In this document: positions 60,893 to 64,000 of the stretch, one piece after another | Layout: each line of letters starts with the position of its first letter | How positions within the stretch are numbered: position 1 is the stretch's first letter | Assembly (NCBI GenBank): GCA_029866005.1 | Contig: JARXAE010000004.1 | Coordinates: 1-64,000, forward strand | Origin: Fimbriimonas sp. | GTDB lineage: Bacteria > Armatimonadota > Fimbriimonadia > Fimbriimonadales > Fimbriimonadaceae | DNA: 64,000 nucleotides | Direction of reading: 5' to 3' | Made by a program: the position numbers and the translations under genes | Notes under the pieces: model-generated | Told to the model about the DNA's origin: nothing | Databases searched by the model: none | Seen by the model: only the letters and a program-made list of their open reading frames with translations

Positions 60893-61318
60893 TTAGCCTT
60901 CGACGCGGACGCCCATGGAGCGTGCGGAGCCAGCGATGATGTTCATCGCCATTTCTTCGTCGTCGGTGTTCAGGTCGGCCATCTTCAACTTCGCTACTTC
61001 GCGGAGCTTGTCCTTGGTAATGACTCCAGCCTTATCGGTCTTGGGGTTTGCGGCACCTTTGTCGAGGCCGATTGCTCGCTTGATGAGGTCAGTTGCCAGA
61101 GGCTGCTTGACCACGAAGCTGTAGGAGCGATCTTCGTAGACGGTGATTTCGACGGGGAGAACGAAGCCCATTTGCGGAGCGGTTTGCTCGTTGAACTTCT
61201 TCAAGAACTCCATCATGTTGATACCGGCTTGTCCGAGTGCAGGTCCAACGGGGGGCGACGGGGTTCCCTTACCCGCCGGAATATTCAGTTTGATATTGCT
61301 TGTGATTTTCTTCGGCAT
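60893..61318 (-). CDS. rplK: 50S ribosomal protein L11
   Basis: 141 residues, exactly the canonical length. L11 binds the GTPase-associated region of 23S rRNA and RelA. Sequence: LNIPAGKGTPSPPVGPALGQAGINMMEFLKKFNEQT (about 12-46) and the C-terminal RNA-binding domain (NTDDEEMAMNIIAGSARSMGVRVE). The ATG at 61318 has AAAAGGTG upstream; 11 more upstream codons are spurious. Neither rplA (L1), the normal downstream partner, nor nusG, the normal upstream one, is present. A promoter lies at 61386 with a 62-nt leader. Confidence 0.97.
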   Translation of the reverse strand: MPKKITSNIKLNIPAGKGTPSPPVGPALGQAGINMMEFLKKFNEQTAPQMGFVLPVEITVYEDRSYSFVVKQPLATDLIKRAIGLDKGAANPKTDKAGVITKDKLREVAKLKMADLNTDDEEMAMNIIAGSARSMGVRVEG

Positions 61319-61380
61319 GGATTCACCTTTTGGGTGTTCGCGGCGCAGCAAGGGAAGCGTTTGCTTTGTCGCGAGTGAAG

Positions 61381-61386
61381 ATTATA
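61381..61386 (-). promoter_or_regulatory. -10 box of rplK
   Basis: TATAAT on the minus strand (61386-61381), about 62 nt upstream of the rplK ATG. A TGAACA-like -35 lies 18 nt further upstream. It supports rplK as its own transcription unit. The 220-nt gap between prepilin and rplK shows no gene. Confidence 0.55.
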
Positions 61387-61478
61387 CCTGAGTCAGGATG
61401 ATGCTGTTCATCACCCAGGATGAAATGACTTTAGCGGACGGGTCTCCGCGAAACCGTAAGAATTGGGTTGTTCAAAGC

Positions 61479-61516
61479 GAGGCAGCCTAACCACTTGGGA
61501 GTGGTTAGGCTGCCTC
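61479..61516. terminator. 17-bp perfect hairpin after the prepilin gene
   Basis: GAGGCAGCCTAACCACT (61479-61495) pairs perfectly with AGTGGTTAGGCTGCCTC (61500-61516) around a 4-nt loop TGGG, 23 nt after the prepilin stop. Only a weak T stretch (GCTTTG) follows. It is the strongest hairpin in the window and probably ends the prepilin transcript. Confidence 0.7.
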
Positions 61517-61539
61517 ATTGATTCGACCAGGGAAGTGCC

Positions 61540-62484
61540 TTAGTTAGGCCACTTGAACATGTAACCACCGCTCAGCGCTCCGCTGAGGGCAAGGTTGATG
61601 AACTGACCGCAAGGCATATCCGGCGCTGGCACCCCGAGGGCGGATGGCTTGATGATCACGTCGGTCATTGAGCAATACATTGGAATGATCGCGCTGGTGT
61701 CCGACGGAACCCCGATGTACCCTTCTCCCTTGACCGCAGTCGTTGGGTTATAGGTGTAACCCTGCATCTTCATCGACTTAGCATGACCGTCAACAAATGC
61801 AAAGTTGAAAGAGCCACCATAGCGAAGCGAGTTGTTCCTTGCAGGACCCGTGTAGTAGGTCAGAATCGAACCAATTGCGCTCATGGTATAACGTCGCCCG
61901 TTGTACGTATCCCCGAATGCCGCCATGCGAGCAGGGTTCTCGACCGCCGTCGCGGAGATTCCTGGAAGGACGGTGTTGGGTGATGAGGCTGTTGGAGTAG
62001 TGGCTCCGTCCCAGTTGTATTGGGCACCGGTCAATCCGCCACCGGCCCAGATTCCAAATCCCCAGTTGTAGCCGAACGAGACACATCGAGTTTGGTCTTC
62101 ACCGGAAGGAACGTAGTAGCCTGGAATCGTGTTAGAGGCTCTGTTATCGCAGCTCGCCGTACTGGTGCCACCAACCGATGCACCGTTCTGTAGACGCCAT
62201 TCATCCGAGAAGAAGATGGTCATGTTCTTCACGTAGGGCTGCATCAGCTGGTAGACGTCTGCGCTTCGGCCGTTAACCGAGTAGACGGATGGTGTGGTGT
62301 CGTCGGCATCTGCTAGGTAGAGGTGCATCGCAGTACCGATGTTCTTTGAATTGCTGAGAGCCGCGGTCTTCTTTGCGGCAAGTTTGGCCTGAGCAAAAAC
62401 CGGGAAAAGAATCGCGGCAAGAATTGCGATGATGGCGATGACGACAAGGAGTTCGATGAGCGTAAAGGCGCGGCGACTATTCAT
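61540..62484 (-). CDS. prepilin-like (pseudopilin) protein, DUF1559 type
   Basis: 314 residues from ATG 62484. The type IV prepilin motif [30 protein letters not shown] starts at 4 and includes the Glu at +5 and the cleavage point before Phe (RRA/FTLIE). The C-terminus carries the H-X9-DG-like region [18 protein letters not shown]. Such DUF1559 proteins are abundant, often in large families, in Planctomycetes and Armatimonadota, where they may form surface filaments or act in secretion. Leader with a TATTAT box about 55 nt upstream. The upstream gap 62485-62742 shows no gene. Confidence 0.85.
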   Translation of the reverse strand: MNSRRAFTLIELLVVIAIIAILAAILFPVFAQAKLAAKKTAALSNSKNIGTAMHLYLADADDTTPSVYSVNGRSADVYQLMQPYVKNMTIFFSDEWRLQNGASVGGTSTASCDNRASNTIPGYYVPSGEDQTRCVSFGYNWGFGIWAGGGLTGAQYNWDGATTPTASSPNTVLPGISATAVENPARMAAFGDTYNGRRYTMSAIGSILTYYTGPARNNSLRYGGSFNFAFVDGHAKSMKMQGYTYNPTTAVKGEGYIGVPSDTSAIIPMYCSMTDVIIKPSALGVPAPDMPCGQFINLALSGALSGGYMFKWPN

Positions 62485-62742
62485 GATTTCAACTTGACCA
62501 GGGCAGACGCCCGGACTCACACATAATAACTGGCGAACATTAAGAGGCTGTTTTGAAAGGGATGACTTAACCAATTGTTAAACTAAGTACCACCCAAGTG
62601 ACAAGGCAGAAAGGTGACTCTTACTGGGCCAGGATTCCAGCACCTCCGGATCCAGGATGCTTGTATGGAGTTTGGGCTCCCGGGGGTCTGTGAGGCTCAA
62701 TCTTCGAAATCCGCCGTCACTTGGTATCAGAGCGCCGGTGGT

Positions 62743-63414
62743 TTAAGAGTAGCTGGCTTCGGCAAGGGTGGTGATTCCGGAGTCGGTTTCGCTCATCCAG
62801 AACAGGTGGCCTTCTTCGGTGATGTGTTGGGCGACCACTGTTCGACCGTCGGGTAGGGAGTAGGTTTTCCCTCTGGTAGCGTCGCGGTTCTGCCACTCAG
62901 GTGCGAGGTTGGTCCAGGTATCGACGCAGAGAAGTGAACTTGAGAGAGCGACAAGAATGCGTTTGAGGGCGATCTGGGGGGCAACGATTTCGCCTTTCGC
63001 GAGGTGCAAACTGGTTGCACGGTGGCGAATTTCGGGGGGAAACTCGCCGGTGGTTAGGTTCAGCCCGAGGCCGACGATGGGAACTCCGTCGGTGACTTCG
63101 GTAAGGATGCCACCGATCTTTCGGCCGTCGGAGACGATATCGTTTGGCCACTGGACGTTGAGGTCGAACTCGTTTGCGACGATGACGGCTAGGCCCATTC
63201 CGACGAGATAGGGACTTTGGTGGTGGGTGAACTCGTCGAATCGGAAGGAGGCGGCAAGGGCGGTCCCGGGCGCGCAGTACCAAATCCGATCGTGACGGCC
63301 CCGACCCGCAGTTTGGTTATCGGTCCACACAACGCCAGCCTCAGAGGACTTGATAAGGTCTTGGGTTGACGAGACTTCGCGCAGGTAGATGGTCGGTCCG
63401 GCTGGTGGCTTCAT
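62743..63414 (-). CDS. birA: biotin-[acetyl-CoA carboxylase] ligase BirA, without HTH
   Basis: 223 residues. Biotin protein ligase motifs: TAGRGRHDRIWYCAPG (about 35-50), VQWPNDIVSDGRKIGGILTEV (about 91-111) and VGLGLNLTT. A short C-terminal BirA domain follows (GKTYSLPDGRTVVAQHITEEGHL). There is no N-terminal winged helix, so unlike E. coli BirA it should not repress transcription. It overlaps nadC by 4 nt and is cotranscribed with it. Confidence 0.93.
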   Translation of the reverse strand: MKPPAGPTIYLREVSSTQDLIKSSEAGVVWTDNQTAGRGRHDRIWYCAPGTALAASFRFDEFTHHQSPYLVGMGLAVIVANEFDLNVQWPNDIVSDGRKIGGILTEVTDGVPIVGLGLNLTTGEFPPEIRHRATSLHLAKGEIVAPQIALKRILVALSSSLLCVDTWTNLAPEWQNRDATRGKTYSLPDGRTVVAQHITEEGHLFWMSETDSGITTLAEASYS

Positions 63415-64000
63415 CCTTGGTTGAGTTCCAAATGGAAGGCAAGGGATGGTGCGGAGTGGGTAAGGGCTCCGACGGAGATGACGTTGACGCCGGACTCAGC
63501 GATGGCTCGGACCGTAGAAAGGGCGACCCCGCCGCTGGCTTCGAATACGGCTTTGCCATGGAATTCTTGGATGACTTCGGCCATGACAGCAGGGAGCATA
63601 TTGTCGAGGAGGATGACATCGGCACCGGCGTTGACGGCTTCGGCGACTTGCTCGGGATGATCGCACTCTATTTCGATTTTGTAGAGGTGCGAGATTTTGT
63701 GACGGGTTGCCTCGACGGCGGCGGTGATTGAACCGTGAGCGCGGATGTGGTTGTCCTTGATCATCACGGCATCGTAGAGGCCCATTCGGTGGTTGTGACC
63801 GCCTCCGCAGCGCACAGCGTACTTTTGGAGGTGGCGCATGAGGGGGACAGTTTTGCGGGTGTCAACGATCTTGGCCCCGGTGGCTTCGACGGTTTTGACG
63901 AAGCTGTTTGTGAGGGTGCTGACGCCGCTGAGCATCATCAGGTAGTTCAGAGCGGTTCGCTCAACTTGGAGGGCATGGTTGCCTTCGAGGGAGCCTTTAG
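63411..64000 (-). CDS. nadC: nicotinate-nucleotide pyrophosphorylase NadC, C-terminal part
   Basis: The frame is open to the window end; the 196 residues seen are the C-terminal two thirds. NadC makes nicotinate mononucleotide from quinolinate and PRPP. The visible part begins KGSLEGNHALQVERTALNYL and continues LSGVSTLTNSFV, TRKTVPLMRHLQKYAVRCGGGHNHRMGLYDAVMIKDNHI (PRPP and quinolinate site), then ILLDNMLPAV and EASGGVALSTVRAIAESGV. The N-terminus lies beyond 64000. It runs into birA with a 4-nt overlap. Confidence 0.93.
   Translation of the reverse strand, partial: KGSLEGNHALQVERTALNYLMMLSGVSTLTNSFVKTVEATGAKIVDTRKTVPLMRHLQKYAVRCGGGHNHRMGLYDAVMIKDNHIRAHGSITAAVEATRHKISHLYKIEIECDHPEQVAEAVNAGADVILLDNMLPAVMAEVIQEFHGKAVFEASGGVALSTVRAIAESGVNVISVGALTHSAPSLAFHLELNQG

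Noticed and set aside
62614-62856. 80-codon frame overlapping the 3' end of birA
   Set aside because: Antisense over birA, with no start signal or similarity; the gap 62485-62742 is better described as intergenic.
1-64000. CRISPR array, transposon, integron or prophage
   Set aside because: No regularly spaced repeats, no transposase, integrase, Cas or phage structural gene was recognised anywhere in the window.

Overview
The window reads as an ordinary, gene-dense stretch of chromosome from a diderm, meso-diaminopimelate-containing bacterium outside the well-studied phyla. Supporting observations are a KdsB (Kdo activation, so LPS is likely), MurE with the DNPR motif of meso-DAP ligases, DUF881 and small basic protein inside the dcw cluster, an H-X9-DG-type (DUF1559) prepilin, a DUF1592/DUF1552 pair, a MurC-Ddl fusion, and many promoters whose -10 box lies about 6 nt from the start codon. 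Together these fit Armatimonadota (Fimbriimonadia-like) best; that assignment is inference and was not tested. There are no transposases, integrases, CRISPR arrays or phage genes. One tRNA gene (Thr, CGT) is present.

Layout. 1-5900: end of truB, a DUF2752 membrane protein, rsmE, then on the minus strand dsbD, hppD and a cyclase-homology protein. 6000-12220: tRNA-Thr, a DUF4253 protein, a secreted VCBS-like protein, and a DUF1592 cytochrome c protein followed by a DUF1552 Tat protein. 12300-17000: an SOS-type mutasome operon, imuB-dnaE2, with a palindrome over the imuB start. 17000-26100: metabolic genes, including a short LeuA divergent from a stand-alone NIL-domain protein, a carbohydrate esterase, an S15 peptidase and the first half of MetH. 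26300-44000: a complete dcw cluster, all on the plus strand: mraZ, rsmH, ftsL, ftsI, murE, murF, mraY, murD, ftsW, murG, murC-ddl, ftsQ, DUF881, sbp, ftsA, ftsZ. Most genes overlap. It begins with a promoter overlapping 11-bp-phased AGTG repeats, the likely MraZ operator. Before ftsZ lie three tandem DnaA boxes. 44000-51500: miaB on the minus strand, a VKOR-DsbA fusion, mnmA, a TlpA-like thioredoxin, YtxH and AI-2E-type membrane proteins, and an M28 peptidase. 51500-64000: guaA, a glycosyltransferase, greA, a lipoprotein, kdsB, relA/spoT, a MacB-type permease, then on the minus strand a glutaminyl-cyclase-like peptidase, a lone 5'-nucleotidase C-terminal domain, rplK, a prepilin, birA and partial nadC.

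How the genes work together. The dcw block supplies the cytoplasmic peptidoglycan precursor steps except MurA and MurB, plus the divisome core. DsbD, the VKOR-DsbA fusion and the TlpA-like protein form an extracytoplasmic thiol redox set. ImuB-DnaE2 form a damage-inducible translesion pair; no ImuA is seen here. RelA/SpoT, GreA and GuaA cluster around nucleotide and transcription control.

The most notable observations are the DnaA-box triplet in front of ftsZ, the recurrent TANNNT-N6-ATG promoter architecture (probable leaderless transcription), the palindrome over the imuB start, and several unusual gene architectures: MurC-Ddl, a DnaE2 with an extra N-terminal domain, half MetH, LeuA without a regulatory domain, and rplK without rplA or nusG. 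I did not find a clearly new multi-gene defence or metabolic system.
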